64,000 bases of DNA. Origin: Coemansia sp. RSA 487. Its lineage: Eukaryota > Kickxellomycota > Kickxellomycetes > Kickxellales > Kickxellaceae. The notes beneath the pieces were generated by a model, which worked only from the letters and a program-made list of their open reading frames with translations, was not told the DNA's origin and searched no databases. The stretch's first letter is position 1. Every line of letters begins with the position of its first letter. The stretch is from NCBI GenBank assembly GCA_027577595.1, contig JANBRJ010000026.1, positions 1-64,000 of the forward strand, written 5' to 3'. Made by a program: the position numbers and the translations under genes. Of the stretch, positions 9,981-20,541 are shown in pieces.

Positions 9981-11720
9981 ATGGCACTCGGCGCACTTTC
10001 GTCAGTCTCTTTAGAGGAATGCACAACACGCGATATGCTGGCCATCCTTAGCTTTGCCTCTATTATAGGCACAAGTAATTGGGAAGAAGTTGCAGCAACC
10101 GCCTCGAAAAGCAATCTGCCGTTTTTTGGAAGGAGCTCCGATAACGGCTATACCAGCAAAGAATGCGAGCGTATATATAGTAAAGCGCTACAGGCGTTTT
10201 CCAGTAGCTCCGAAACGGGCTCAGAGAAAGATATACTAAATGAAGCAATAATAAAACTTAAGGAGTTGCGGTTGGACGAGATACAGATGAGGCTCAAGAA
10301 TATTGATGCTGTGCTAAACAGCCCTATCGAGATTAGCAAGTCACCTCTCTCACCAGAGATGAACAAATACCAGAGACGTGCCACAAATGTTGCATCATCG
10401 GATAACAACAATATTCATAACTCAGTAACCAAACAGCAGCCAAACATTTCATCTAAAATTCAAGCTACGGAAGTGTACACGACGCCTAAGGAGGACTTTA
10501 TCGAGGAATCGGCAGCCAAGCTTGGTGAAGAGGATAGCCAGGACAACATTATGTCAGAAAGTAGCGGCATGTCTAGACCCCATGAGGATGAACTTGCAAA
10601 ACAGACAGAGAAGACGGTTTATTCAAAAGGAGATATCTTGAAAACTGAAGGCAATACAGCACCCGAACCAGCCGGAGATGGAATTGAGGATCGGGAATCT
10701 ATTGACGGGCAGCCATCTCTAAGTCAGAGTGGCAAGGGTAGTAGCACGGCAGCGTATGATATAAATGACAGCACGCATTCAAGACTAGACGAAGATAAGA
10801 ATGGCGAACGTGAAACGTCTGCGGATAATGTGCGCGCTATTAATCGGACTAAGGCGGAGGTTGCAGCTGATGATCAGCAGCAGACATATGGAAAGAACCA
10901 AGGACCCGAGCCAGTAACGGAACTAAATCCACAGTCAGACTCGGAGAAGAGGCTCAATACTGAGAGCAATCCATACTCGACCAAAGTAAGACAGGATAAT
11001 AGCAACCGTAAACGAGGGAAAGATGCAGAGGACAGCGCAGCCAAGACAGAAGGCTCTACGCTTATCAAGGAGCAGGGTTCTGTGGACGTGACAGCTCCGG
11101 TTACAGTGGAAACCAAGGCACCACCTACACCAGCAATCGATGAGCAGCAGCTCAAAAATTGGAAAAAGAACATCACCATGGTATGGCGCGAACTTTCTGG
11201 GCACCGCTTTGGCAGCATGTTTATTAGCCCAATAAAGTCTGCCGACGCGCCAAACTACTACGATGTTATTCGGAAGCCAATGGATCTTAAAACAATCAAG
11301 AACCGGATTCGGGACGAGGAGATTACAACAACGGTCGAGTTCTACCGAGATACAATGCATATGCTGATGAATGCGCTAATGTACAATGCCGAAGACACCG
11401 AAGTATACCAAATGGCCATGGAGTTTATTCCGGATGCTCAGGCATGTATCGAGCAACTGCTACAGACTGAAGAGGCGGTCAAGCACCCTGAGAGCAGAAA
11501 CAATAGTAGCGGTGACATGACTGATTCGAATACGCTGGGAATCGACGTGGTTTTGGAGGCTAATGCTGGAGATAGTGGCTCTGGAGCTGTTTCAAAGCAT
11601 GAGGATGATTCCAAGTCTGCTGAGCATCACGATGAAGAAGACAGTGATGCGTCGTCTGTGCCAACTAAACGTCGACGGCGTGTAGCCTCCGAACGTGCCT
11701 CAAAGCACCTACGAATCTAG
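9981..11720 (+). CDS. Bromodomain protein, BRD8/Bdc1-like NuA4 subunit
   Basis: 579 residues from the ATG at 9981, after dropping an upstream hydrophobic leader. The N-terminus (TTRDMLAILSFASIIGTSNWEEVA, read here in two parts) resembles the SANT-like start of BRD8, which tests 'one step' binding in the NuA4/TIP60 acetyltransferase complex. A long disordered Ser/Glu/Lys region follows. A single bromodomain lies at about residues 393-493: WRELSGHRFGSMFISPIKS, the YYDVIRKPMDLKTIKNRI ZA-loop signature, and the acetyl-lysine Asn in LMYNAED. The tail is acidic, then basic (KRRRRV), a likely nuclear localisation signal. One bromodomain plus this N-terminus favours BRD8/S. pombe Bdc1 over BET proteins, which have two bromodomains and an ET domain. 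Confidence 0.82.
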   Translation: MALGALSSVSLEECTTRDMLAILSFASIIGTSNWEEVAATASKSNLPFFGRSSDNGYTSKECERIYSKALQAFSSSSETGSEKDILNEAIIKLKELRLDEIQMRLKNIDAVLNSPIEISKSPLSPEMNKYQRRATNVASSDNNNIHNSVTKQQPNISSKIQATEVYTTPKEDFIEESAAKLGEEDSQDNIMSESSGMSRPHEDELAKQTEKTVYSKGDILKTEGNTAPEPAGDGIEDRESIDGQPSLSQSGKGSSTAAYDINDSTHSRLDEDKNGERETSADNVRAINRTKAEVAADDQQQTYGKNQGPEPVTELNPQSDSEKRLNTESNPYSTKVRQDNSNRKRGKDAEDSAAKTEGSTLIKEQGSVDVTAPVTVETKAPPTPAIDEQQLKNWKKNITMVWRELSGHRFGSMFISPIKSADAPNYYDVIRKPMDLKTIKNRIRDEEITTTVEFYRDTMHMLMNALMYNAEDTEVYQMAMEFIPDAQACIEQLLQTEEAVKHPESRNNSSGDMTDSNTLGIDVVLEANAGDSGSGAVSKHEDDSKSAEHHDEEDSDASSVPTKRRRRVASERASKHLRI

Positions 11721-12056
11721 TTGCTTATTATATGTATTGGCTTTGATGTATTTAACTGATATTTCTTTTGGAAACATGTCAGCCAAAGGCTGGGGTTTAC
11801 AAAGTATTTCAAAGTAGTTATATAATAGAAAGGGGTTAAATTAGCCCAAAATGAAGATAGGACTAATACACAAGACAGAACACCCATTGTCGAGCTGTCA
11901 CAGCGTGTACTGTTTAGCGAAAACAACGGCTTCAAAGGACACCCTCCCTGCTCAATGAGTAAATGAAAAAGAACAGTCGGACCATCTCAGCTGGCTATGT
12001 AGAATTAAAGAAGAAAAAAGAAACAAGAGAAAGCAGGGGCGGTGGTGAGTTATCTC
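11721..12056. other. Convergent intergenic BRD8-like / ATG8
   Basis: 336 bases between two 3' ends, with A/T-rich and purine-rich stretches. No frame or RNA is supported. Confidence 0.5.
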
Positions 12057-12726
12057 TTAATTCCACAGAGCTCCAAACGTATTCTCGCCAGAATAGGTTA
12101 TGTAAAGGAAGCCATCATCGTCCTTGTGCTCCTCATACACTGATGACATCAGGGCGGCCGTCGGCGGAAGAATTTCGTTCACAAAAATAAAGATGGCCTT
12201 TTCGGGGCTCAGCTTGATCCGTTTACGAATGACATAGACGAACTGACCAACAGTCAAGTCTGCTGGAACGAGATATTTCTTCTTGTCGATATTGTGGATT
12301 TCGCTCTTCTCGACCTTTTCACAGATAACCTACAAAAAGGAAAAGTTACACAGATGGTAACAAGTGGGACACGTGGACAAAAGCACGCAAAGACGAAAAT
12401 AAAAGCAAAGTCAGTATATATCATGCGAACGTTGTGACAGGTGAATTGCAGAAAAGAAAGCATTGGCGAACCTCAACTTACGGGAATACGGTCAGGGTAC
12501 TTTCGTCTAATCCGTTCTGCCTCTTCCTGGCGCTTCTCTACAAGAAAGGATAAAACACGGTATTTGCATTCCAAGATGCACAGAGCGAAATCAGATATAA
12601 TAGAGATTAGTATATTTTGTGATGTAAAATAAAAAGCCGCGCGACCTCCTAAAAGAGCTGGATATGTAGCCACAAGCAAGGAAAGAACTTACCAAAGGGG
12701 TGCTCGTCCTTGAACTTTGACCTCAT
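12057..12726 (-). CDS. ATG8: Autophagy ubiquitin-like protein Atg8
   Basis: Three exons: 12726..12693 (34 bases), 12537..12482 (56 bases) and 12329..12057, with introns of 155 and 152 bases (gtaagt donors, tgtag acceptors). Joined, they give 120 residues: [20 protein letters not shown], then [32 protein letters not shown] and the tail [12 protein letters not shown]. Atg4 would cleave after Gly116, removing ALWN and exposing the Gly that is conjugated to phosphatidylethanolamine on autophagosome membranes. The hydrophobic pockets that bind AIM motifs are conserved. It is convergent with the BRD8-like gene. Start and splice sites are confident because the protein is nearly invariant. Confidence 0.97.
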
Positions 12727-13602
12727 TTTTCGGTGGTACTGAAGAACACGATTTGAAGGAGTAAAAAGAAGCACAAAGTATGTTGTGTATGGGGGCGAGG
12801 AAAGAGGGAGAGCAGTGTTGCAAATAAAGACTGTCTGCAAAGAATATACTGCGAAGGACTGTCGCTGGGGGAGTACAAGAGTTTGTCTGTTTGCTTGTTT
12901 GCTTGTTTGTCGAACTGAGTAGGTAGAGCTCAGCAGAATAAAAAGTGATTTGAATAAAATAAAGAGCAAAAGAAATAAGCAACAGAAAACAAAGTGTTTG
13001 TTTTATTTTTCGAAAGGAGACGACAAAAAGAAACGCAACGTCTTTCTGTCTTCCTTTCTTTTTCTTCCGCTTTCCTTGCAAGCCAAATCTGGACAAGCGA
13101 ACGCGTCATTTGAGCACATGTTTGCCTGGATTGGACAACCACGTGATAGCTGTTTAATGCCCCGCCACCAATCGGCCAGCTGGCATTGGCAGCTGGAGGC
13201 GCCCAGACTGGACACAGGTGTCCAAAGGTTGGTTCTGTTTCAGCTGAGTGGAAGGAGAGATGAGGACCCTGGAGTTTTCTGGGCAGTAGAGCCGCATCCT
13301 CATCCAGCTCCATGTTCTCATCCAGCTTCATACCCTCACCCAACCCCACAGCTGTTTTCAGAGCTTGTCTGTTTTCACCCTGCAAGAATGCGAAAAAACA
13401 GTGCCTGGTGCATGCATTGACAGCTGGTAGAGTGCACGGCTTTTGCTGCAGATGCACCTTTTGGGGGGGGATTTCATAAGACAAAGCTTGGGTTCTAGGA
13501 TTCATTAAGGACAACATGCGGCGGAGGGGTGGGTCTGCACCCAAACGCAACAGAAAGAAGGAATGTAATTTAGGAAAAGATCTAGAGAGAAGAGATGCAC
13601 CT
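12727..13602. other. ATG8 promoter and ODC 3' flank
   Basis: 876 bases upstream of ATG8 and downstream of ODC, on the same strand. It contains a tandem gtttgctt run at about 12886-12907, a CACGTG at about 13140, and a long stop-free stretch on the minus strand that continues past the ODC stop in another frame. That stretch is compositionally biased and not similar to any protein I know. No gene is called. Confidence 0.45.
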
Positions 13603-14925
13603 CTACAGGAGCACACCCTCAGAATCGACGTAGACGATGTCGCTGATTTTGAAGCCGTTGAAGCGCGACGCAGCGCAGATGGTATATGCGCCCATGCAGT
13701 CGAAGACCAGCCAGTCACCGACGTGGAGCTCGGGCAGCAAGCCCGATGGCATGATGCAGTCGATGGAGTCGCAGGTGGGGCCCCAGACGCTGCTCTCGTA
13801 CTCCTGAGATAGCGGATCGGCTGTGGCGCTGGCCTGGTCCACAAGAGTCCCTGCGCACGTGAGGACACGGGGCTGCGGGTGCTGGTGGTCAAACATGATG
13901 CAGTTAAAGCTGCCATAGACGCCGTCGTTGACGTAGTACATAAATGCAGCGTTGTCTGGGTGACTCTGGGGCACCTGGCGCCGCGCCACAACGTTGACTG
14001 CCAGCGAGAAGGCCGATGCCACAAAGTAGCGGCCGGGCTCGGCGATGACGCGCACGGCGCCGTGGGTGGAGCGGGGGAAGTACCTGTCGATGGCGTCAGC
14101 GAGGACGGCCGCAACCTCCGCAAACGACAACCCGCTCTGGTCGCCCCGCCCGGGGAAGCCGCCACCGACGTCCAGAACACTGAAGCGGAACCCGGCCTCC
14201 TCTCCCTGGTCGAACACACGGCGCGCACGCAGCACAGCGTCGCTGAAAGCCGCCTCGCTCTTGCAGCCGCTGCCGACGTGGAAGCTGACTCCCACAACGT
14301 CAATGCCGAGGCTCTTGGCAGTTGCCAGCAGCGATGTCGTGGTGTCCAGAGACGCGCCGAACTTGAGCCCCAGCTGGCACAGCGAGCTCGAGTCGTCTGT
14401 CAGGATGCGCAGGATGGCCCTGGCGCCCGGGTACAGCTGGCTGATCTTCACAAGCTCGTCGGCGTTGTCAAACGTCATCATCGCCACGCCGGCGTCGCGC
14501 GCAAACCGCAGGTGCGAGGCGGGCTTACAGGGGTGCGCATACACAATGTTGTCTGGCGCCACGCCCTCGTGCAGCGCCTGCTGGATCTCCCATCTACTGG
14601 CGCAGTCAAACCCTGCACCAGCACGCGCAAGCAGCTTGAGCACAAGCGGATCCGGATTGCACTTGACTGCGTAGAACGGCTGCACGCGGGGCAGCAGCCG
14701 CGACCACTGCGAAAGCTGCCGGTGCACCTCGCCCAGATCCGCGACAAAAAACGCGTCTTCAGCGTCGGGCTGCGCTACCTTGGCCCGCATGGCGCTGTCG
14801 ATGCTGCCGTGCGAGATCCGGGGCAGCGGCACCTCGCTACAAAGCTTGTTCCTGAGCTTTGCTGGCATCTCGTGCAGCTGATCTGCCGCCGCATCCATGG
14901 CGTCTGGCGCAGTGATTATGCGCAT
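13603..14925 (-). CDS. SPE1: Ornithine decarboxylase
   Basis: An intronless 440-residue fold-III PLP decarboxylase that makes putrescine from ornithine, the first step of polyamine synthesis. The PLP Lys is Lys88 in PFYAVKCNPDP. FHVGSGC, the Gly-rich DVGGGFPG phosphate loop, and EPGRYFV follow. The catalytic Cys385 sits in WGPTCDSID and the C-terminal active-site Asp in VFDCMGAYT. Length and motifs fit a functional eukaryotic ODC; no long C-terminal PEST tail is seen, so turnover may rest on antizyme or another signal. The gene is distinctly G/C-rich and third-position biased compared with its neighbours, which opens a long antisense frame. A 5'-UTR intron ending tactag just before the ATG is possible. 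Confidence 0.97.
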   Translation of the reverse strand: MRIITAPDAMDAAADQLHEMPAKLRNKLCSEVPLPRISHGSIDSAMRAKVAQPDAEDAFFVADLGEVHRQLSQWSRLLPRVQPFYAVKCNPDPLVLKLLARAGAGFDCASRWEIQQALHEGVAPDNIVYAHPCKPASHLRFARDAGVAMMTFDNADELVKISQLYPGARAILRILTDDSSSLCQLGLKFGASLDTTTSLLATAKSLGIDVVGVSFHVGSGCKSEAAFSDAVLRARRVFDQGEEAGFRFSVLDVGGGFPGRGDQSGLSFAEVAAVLADAIDRYFPRSTHGAVRVIAEPGRYFVASAFSLAVNVVARRQVPQSHPDNAAFMYYVNDGVYGSFNCIMFDHQHPQPRVLTCAGTLVDQASATADPLSQEYESSVWGPTCDSIDCIMPSGLLPELHVGDWLVFDCMGAYTICAASRFNGFKISDIVYVDSEGVLL

Positions 14926-15782
14926 CTTTGGCGTTTGCTAGTATAGAGGTGGTAGAACTGATTCACCTAGGGAGAGGCAGCACACTGGTCAACAACCGCA
15001 AAAACACTACTATGCCCAAGGGGGCGCACCAGTAAAGTACCGCGGCGGCTGAGGCAAAAGCTGCGAGATTCTGAGAAACGTCTTGGATCCAGTGCTCTTC
15101 CAGGCTGGGGAAAAGCACGCGTGGATACAGCTGGGCGGAATAACACTACCTATCTGCGCAAGAGCGTCTGGATGGCTGACTGGCTAGAGAGTGAGGAGGT
15201 CTCCAACGAGAAGGAAAAGAAGAATATAGCAGTCGAATCGAAAGGGAGATAAACCAACATGCTGAATATGCTGCACAGCCTTTTCACCTTGTACTTAAGG
15301 CGTCATCAAAGGTGCAAACTTTTTGTCGTAGTTCCCAACAAACGACCCCCTTCGTTGACTCCCATTGGAAACTGCCATTCTGTCGTGTTGTTGTGGATTG
15401 ACCATCAGTTGTATCTCAGTTTGAAAGGCTTCGCCTCTACTGCTGCTGCGATATGGTTGCACGGGGCAAGCAGGGGAGAGCAAAAAAGAAAGGAGCAAGG
15501 GGCAGCAAGGTCCTGCAAATGCCTCTATTTCCGCTGGCCCAACTCACATGACATAGCTTCCGCTGCAGTGTTTAGGGGTAAATGTGATGCATGCATGGCT
15601 TGAACAGTTCAAGCATCAGACTGTTCAGCAGGCGGTGTGATGGCTCGTGGTTTGAAGAATGTATTGTTCAAAGCGTGGTTTCACTTTCTGGTTACATGTC
15701 ACAGCGAAAAGAAAAAAGGTGTACGGTGTGTTTTTCTGCCCAGCCTCAATGGGCTTAATGGGCCTAATGGACTTAATAGGGC
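14926..15782. other. ODC 5' leader and promoter, PAB2 3' flank
   Basis: 857 bases. The part next to ODC is G/C-rich; the rest is mixed. No gene is supported. Long leaders are common for ODC mRNAs, but I cannot show one here. Confidence 0.45.
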
Positions 15783-15800
15783 TTAATAGGGTGAATAGTA
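15749..15800. repeat. Degenerate tandem repeat of about 9-10 bases
   Basis: Five or so imperfect copies of a unit like gggcttaat (variants gggcctaat, ggacttaat, gggcttaatag) straddle the PAB2 stop codon at 15783-15785, so the repeat supplies part of the C-terminus and 3' UTR. It looks telomere-like in base make-up but is degenerate and internal. Confidence 0.6.
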
Positions 15801-16406
15801 CGCAGAACCTCGCCCGCGGCCTCGGAACCCACGCCCACGTGGCGCATATCCGTAGTAGCCGCGCCCACGCCCACGCCCTCTACCGCGATTCATCCCAGGA
15901 ACGTTGGTGCGTTTCGGGTTGACCTTTAGCGCCCGCCCGTGAAGCATTGACCCATCAAGCAGCTGCGCCTTTGTCACCGCGTCTATCGTCGCAAACTCCA
16001 CGTACGCAAACCCCTTGGGGTGCCCCGTAAACTTGTCACAGAGTATCGTCACTCTGTTGATCGACCCGCTGCCTTTAAAGTGCTCCTGGAGCTCTTCTGG
16101 CGTTGTCACATAGTCCACACTGCCCACATAAATCGATCTTGCGTCCGCATCGTCCGCATCCGTGCCCTGCTGCCCTTCCTCGCCCGACCCCTTGGACAGA
16201 TTCTCTTCCAGCTCACGCAGCCGCTGGGCCTCCTTTTCCATTTCAAGCATGCGCTTCTGCAACTCCTCAAGCTCTGGATCAACGCTGTTTTCCAGCCCGC
16301 TGTTGCCCTCTTCTTTTACCGCGTCGTCATACTCATCTCCGTAATCAACCTTGCTGCCCGTGTTTATGTGATCGTCGTGCTCGCCGACGTTGTTGCTATC
16401 AGACAT
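15783..16406 (-). CDS. PAB2: Nuclear poly(A)-binding protein Pab2 / PABPN1
   Basis: 207 residues from the ATG at 16406. An acidic N-terminus is followed by a coiled coil (ELEELQKRMLEMEKEAQRL) at about residues 45-75, then one RRM with RNP2 SIYVGSVDY and RNP1 KGFAYVEFA, and an Arg/Gly-rich C-terminus (GRGRGRGRG) with aromatic spacers, a target for arginine methylation. This order is diagnostic of PABPN1/Pab2, which controls poly(A) tail length and nuclear RNA decay. The next gene on the same strand, 494 bases upstream, encodes ataxin-2/Pbp1, another poly(A)-network protein. Confidence 0.95.
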   Translation of the reverse strand: MSDSNNVGEHDDHINTGSKVDYGDEYDDAVKEEGNSGLENSVDPELEELQKRMLEMEKEAQRLRELEENLSKGSGEEGQQGTDADDADARSIYVGSVDYVTTPEELQEHFKGSGSINRVTILCDKFTGHPKGFAYVEFATIDAVTKAQLLDGSMLHGRALKVNPKRTNVPGMNRGRGRGRGRGYYGYAPRGRGFRGRGRGSAYYSPY

Positions 16407-16900
16407 TGTCGTCTCTTTTCGTTTATGCAACTAGAGTACTTACTATAAACAAGAATGACTGCCGTACACTGTGTGTAAGCACTATTGTAGACTTGAAAGC
16501 GAAAGCTGAAAACAATAAAATAGAAATAGAAATACACTCAAATCGTGCTTGTTTATCTTGATTGATGCCAATGGCAGTTTTTAAAAAAAAAATATGCACT
16601 TCCTCATCACTGCCCCAACTCTTGACCACCCAAAATAAAAAAGATGTTTGTTTACTATTGTCTTTTTGCATTTTATGGTGACCGTACACGTGTTTGTGCT
16701 TTTCAGCATTGCAAAGAGCCAAACCTTTTATATGCGATTTCTGCTTATCACAGATACAAGACCTCTCCTTGGCCCATGCTTATTATTTCGAATTAATGGG
16801 GAGGCAAAAATGAACGCTTTACAAGATAGAAGCACGCACATATAAGGGGAAATAGCCGCACGAGCGAGAAAGAGAGAGAGGTAGAGAGAGGAAGAAAAAA
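16407..16900. other. Intergenic PAB2 / PBP1
   Basis: 494 bases holding the PAB2 promoter and PBP1 3' flank. It includes an acacgtgt motif at about 16686 and a GA-rich run at 16864-16896. No gene seen. Confidence 0.5.
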
Positions 16901-19900
16901 CTAGTATCCTGGGTGGTGGTGGTGGTGATGCTGGCTTCCAGGCGCCCCTTGATCTGGATGTGGGCTTCCATGCATCATTACCATTCCCGGCGGCGATGCT
17001 CCATATATTGGCGCAGGCGGATACTGTGCGTAGCCCATTGGCATCTGCACAGACTGCTGTGCGTAACCCTGGTGCGGAACTGGTGGCATAGGACTCATGT
17101 ATCCGTTAGACTGTATTCCGTTAAAGGGCATAGGCTGTGGAACCATACCCATATGAACCGGCGGTGCAGGGGGCGTGCCATACATTACATTTGGGCTATC
17201 TGATCGGGAGCGCCCAGCATGGACCGAGGATGACGATGGCTGCTGTTGCTGGGGCGTCTGGCCCAAAAGCATGTCTGTGGTCAGCTCAGGCGTGCTTACG
17301 GTGGGAGGAGGGTTGACAGTGCCTTGTGTGTGTGGCAAAGGGTGGGTAGTTGGTGCAGCTGGCCCGTTCATAGCTGCAACAACAGGAGAATGCCCTGGAC
17401 CGCCCATGATTGGCGATGGGTAGGCAGGCGCAGAGCTGTATGGTCCGTTTGCGTAAACCGGCCCGCTTCCGCCATATGCCGCTGCTGAGTAAGGCGGCGC
17501 TGTGGACATCTGTGTGCCAACACCAGGCGGCACCATGGCCATCTGTGGCGGTGGGTACTGATAGGGGTTATAGTACCCGTAGCCATACTGATGCATGTAT
17601 CCACCATGCGATGACGAGTATAGCATAACCTCTGGCTCTTCCGGCACAAACTGGCTGCGATATGTGCGCGATCCAAACGGCCAAGTTGGTGTACTGTCGT
17701 CCTGCGCACTGTCACTGTCGATCTTGAATGCATCGCCCCACAAAGACATAGACGTCCTCTTCAACACACGCCGGCCAAAAAATGGGTTAAACTCGCTTAC
17801 ACCCGCTGCAGACGACGCACGACTGGTAGATGCGCTAATCTTTGGCACAAACGCCGTGGCGGATGCCCTTGGTTTGAATGAAGAGGCCTTGGTGTTGAGT
17901 TTAAACGCAGATTTTTTGTCTTCTGCCTTAGTGCCCTCGCGGCTCTTTTCCTTTTCCTTGGTATGCTTGGTATCTGGCTTTGTGCTGGTTGCTGAGTTAT
18001 CGATATTGGCATCGTTGCCCTTTGCAGATATGGCTTCAGCGTCTGTCTTGGCTATGTCTCTCGTGGCCGTGGTTTTGCTAGACTCCCTTGTCTCTGCATC
18101 CAGATGACTTGACTTTGTTGCATGCGCGTCTTCCTTGGCGTGACTTAAGCTGACAGCAGGCGCTGGCGAACCGTCTCTCGTCTCCTTAGCGTCCAACTCA
18201 GGCGAGGTGTTCGTAGAAGCATTAAACGTGCTACCATCGGATTCCTGTGAGGGCGATTTCTTCTTTGAGCTAATAATCTCTGCCACATCTTCAGGCATAG
18301 GTGTGCTGAGTTTGAACGATTTTTGGAACTTTACTAACTCAGACATGCAGTTTTTGATGAGCGCCTTCCTGTGCTGTTGAATCCGCTCACGTTCAGAATT
18401 GAGCTTTTCGGTGATGTCGGCCATGGGCTTGTTCAGTGCAGCAACATCCGACAGATGCTTTAATCCACGCAGGTTTGCAAGCTTGCTGTTTGAAGGGACG
18501 GCTGATTGCTTTAACAGCGCTGTGGCTGTCGACTCGGTTGCAGTATTAGGATAAGCCGACGCAGAAATGCTGGGTTTGAAGAATCCAGGAGCCGAGTCTG
18601 CTGCTGAAAGAGACTCGGTATTTTGCAAAGACGAATGTCCACTTGTCTGAATGTTAAGCTTAGCCAATGCAGCCACCGCAACAGAATTATTTGAATGTGC
18701 TGTCGAGAATGCGCTCTCAGAGGACGCATGCTTAGAAATAGTAGCTGCTGGAGATGAAGAAGAGCCAGTGGCGGCAGGAACGTCAGCGCTTTGCGAATCG
18801 CTTGCTGTGCTATGTTTTGCAGGCTGCGATGCGTCGAGCTTTCCACGCAAGTATGGCGGTACATACTTTCCTGAGGCTCCAAGCGGACGCAAAACAGCAC
18901 CATATTTATCTTCCTCATCCAGCGCGCCGTTGTCGTCAGTAGCCATTTCCGTACGCTCCTCAGCCACGTGTGAGTTGAGAAAGGGTGTGTTCTGGATCTC
19001 CTGTGCTATACGAATTGCTTCACGCTCACGCTCCTTAAAGTCGGGTCTCGTGCGGTCGAGCTTTGTTGTGTAGATTTCCTCATCAAAGTCGGTTGTTAGC
19101 CCAAACAATTTTTCGTTGATTTCAAACTGGTCCCAACTCTGCACTGGGTCACCCGTGTGGCCCAGATCACTCTCAATCGCCTCAAGGGACTCAAGCTCAT
19201 CAGGGACCCACCTATGCAACTCACGCTCGCCGCCTTTGCCACTGATACCAGTCCGGGTAATGTCTGTGTCAGTCTTAAATCCTGAGCGTTGGCTGTCACG
19301 CTGTCCGCCTTCACTGAATGACACAATGCTACTGATGCTCAAGCAGTCGCTCCCGTTGATTACCAGCGTGTCAATGGGCTGGATTGCTTTGCTGCTTGTC
19401 TGGTTGTAAGCATAGCGCAGCACAACGCTCTGAGCATCGTTTGGATTTATCGAGTCCAGAACACCAACATATACATCATTGCTCTTCGTAATGATCTTCA
19501 CCGACGAGCCAACAACGTATGAAAGAAGATAGAGCAGCCGTCTGTGCATTGATTCCACCTGCTCCGGTGATTCACCTTCAATCAACCCGTGCGAAGCAGG
19601 TGAACCAGCGGTCCGTCCCTGTGGGCGTCCAAGAGTCCCAGCAAAGCTTCCATTGTAGCTGCTAGAAGCCACTGTATTGAAACTGTGAGTGTTTGCTAGC
19701 CTTGAGCCAGACACCTCTCCTTTTGACGAGCCCTCATTATCAAACGGACTCTTTTGCTGACGGCCACCCATGTGAGGAGGGCCAGAACCCCACCTCCCGT
19801 TTTTACTCGCTCGCTGACCACTATACTTTCCGGTGCTTCTAAAGGGGAATGTACATACACAAGCCTTTGTAAATTAGTAGCTATCATCAATATCATGTAT

Positions 19901-20004
19901 TCATCTAGGTTACATAGCATAATAGTTGTGTATATCTGTAGGCTTGGTATCAAGCAGCTCACATACGTTTTTGACATGTGCGCTTTGTCGCCCAACGCAG
20001 CCAT
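16901..20004 (-). CDS. PBP1: Ataxin-2 / Pab1-binding protein 1
   Basis: Exon 2 (19820..16901) holds nearly all of the protein. I infer a first exon at 20004..19967 (38 bases, MAALGDKAHMSK plus two bases) joined across a 146-base intron (gtatgt...tatag). The phases match and give 985 residues; without it the ATG at 19771 gives 956. Domains: an Sm-like fold (LLYLLSYVVGSSVKIITK), the LsmAD region (DQFEINEKLFGLTTDFDEEIY), a long disordered region, a PAM2 motif LNTKASSFKP (about 17872-17901) for binding the MLLE domain of poly(A)-binding protein, and a Pro/Tyr/Gln-rich tail ending in poly-His. The family acts in mRNA stability, stress granules and TORC1 control. Confidence 0.93.
17870..17903 (-). 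other. PBP1: PAM2 motif coding segment in PBP1
   Basis: The codons read KLNTKASSFKP, matching the PAM2 consensus L-N-x-x-A-x-x-F-x-P that docks on the MLLE domain of cytoplasmic poly(A)-binding protein. Confidence 0.8.
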
Positions 20005-20541
20005 CTTGCTTTACTTTAATAGATTCCCTGATGCGTCTAGCTTATCTTTCTTTCGTAACGCCAAAATGAAGGAGAAATCGTGCACCAAGTGATATAATAT
20101 TCCTAGAACCGAATCCGACCGACAGAAAGCATGCAACGTGGTCCACAACAACAACTAAGAGTAATTTTCTGATCGTACGGTATATAAAAAAAGTCAGCAG
20201 ATGGATGACAATAATTAAGATTGGTGAAAGTAAGAATTCCAAGGAATTGTGTGTCTGACAGATAGCTTTTAACTAAATGCTAAAAAGATAAACTCCCAGT
20301 TAGAGGAGAAAAGAGTGGCCAGGCTAAAGAATGTGAAATCAAACGGTTAATGGAAACGAAGGCAATTTAAAAAAAAACTATGTAAAAAGCAAGACTATTG
20401 AAAGCAGCTTTGGCACATGACCAAAATCATCACATTTATGTGCAAAAACAACACTGCTAAATTGCCCAAGTAAACAAAGTGGATGATGTATCTGTATTCA
20501 TAAAGCAGCAAAGGTGTAAGGTTACAACAAAGTCAAGGATT
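20005..20541. other. Intergenic PBP1 / bL9m
   Basis: 537 A/T-rich bases with a run of As near 20371. It presumably holds the PBP1 promoter and the bL9m 3' end. No gene seen. Confidence 0.5.

Noticed and set aside
12950-13420. 156-codon plus-strand frame upstream of ATG8
   Set aside because: Lys-rich then Pro/His-rich biased content; it is promoter and 3'-flank sequence.
12930-14303. 457-codon minus-strand frame over ODC and its 3' flank
   Set aside because: It is a shifted frame of ODC with Arg/Ser/Ala-biased content continuing into the 3' flank. I also considered programmed frameshifting, but ODC itself is complete and the tail shows no homology.
13879-14946. 355-codon plus-strand frame
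   Set aside because: Exactly antisense to ODC, caused by third-position G/C bias; no recognisable domain.
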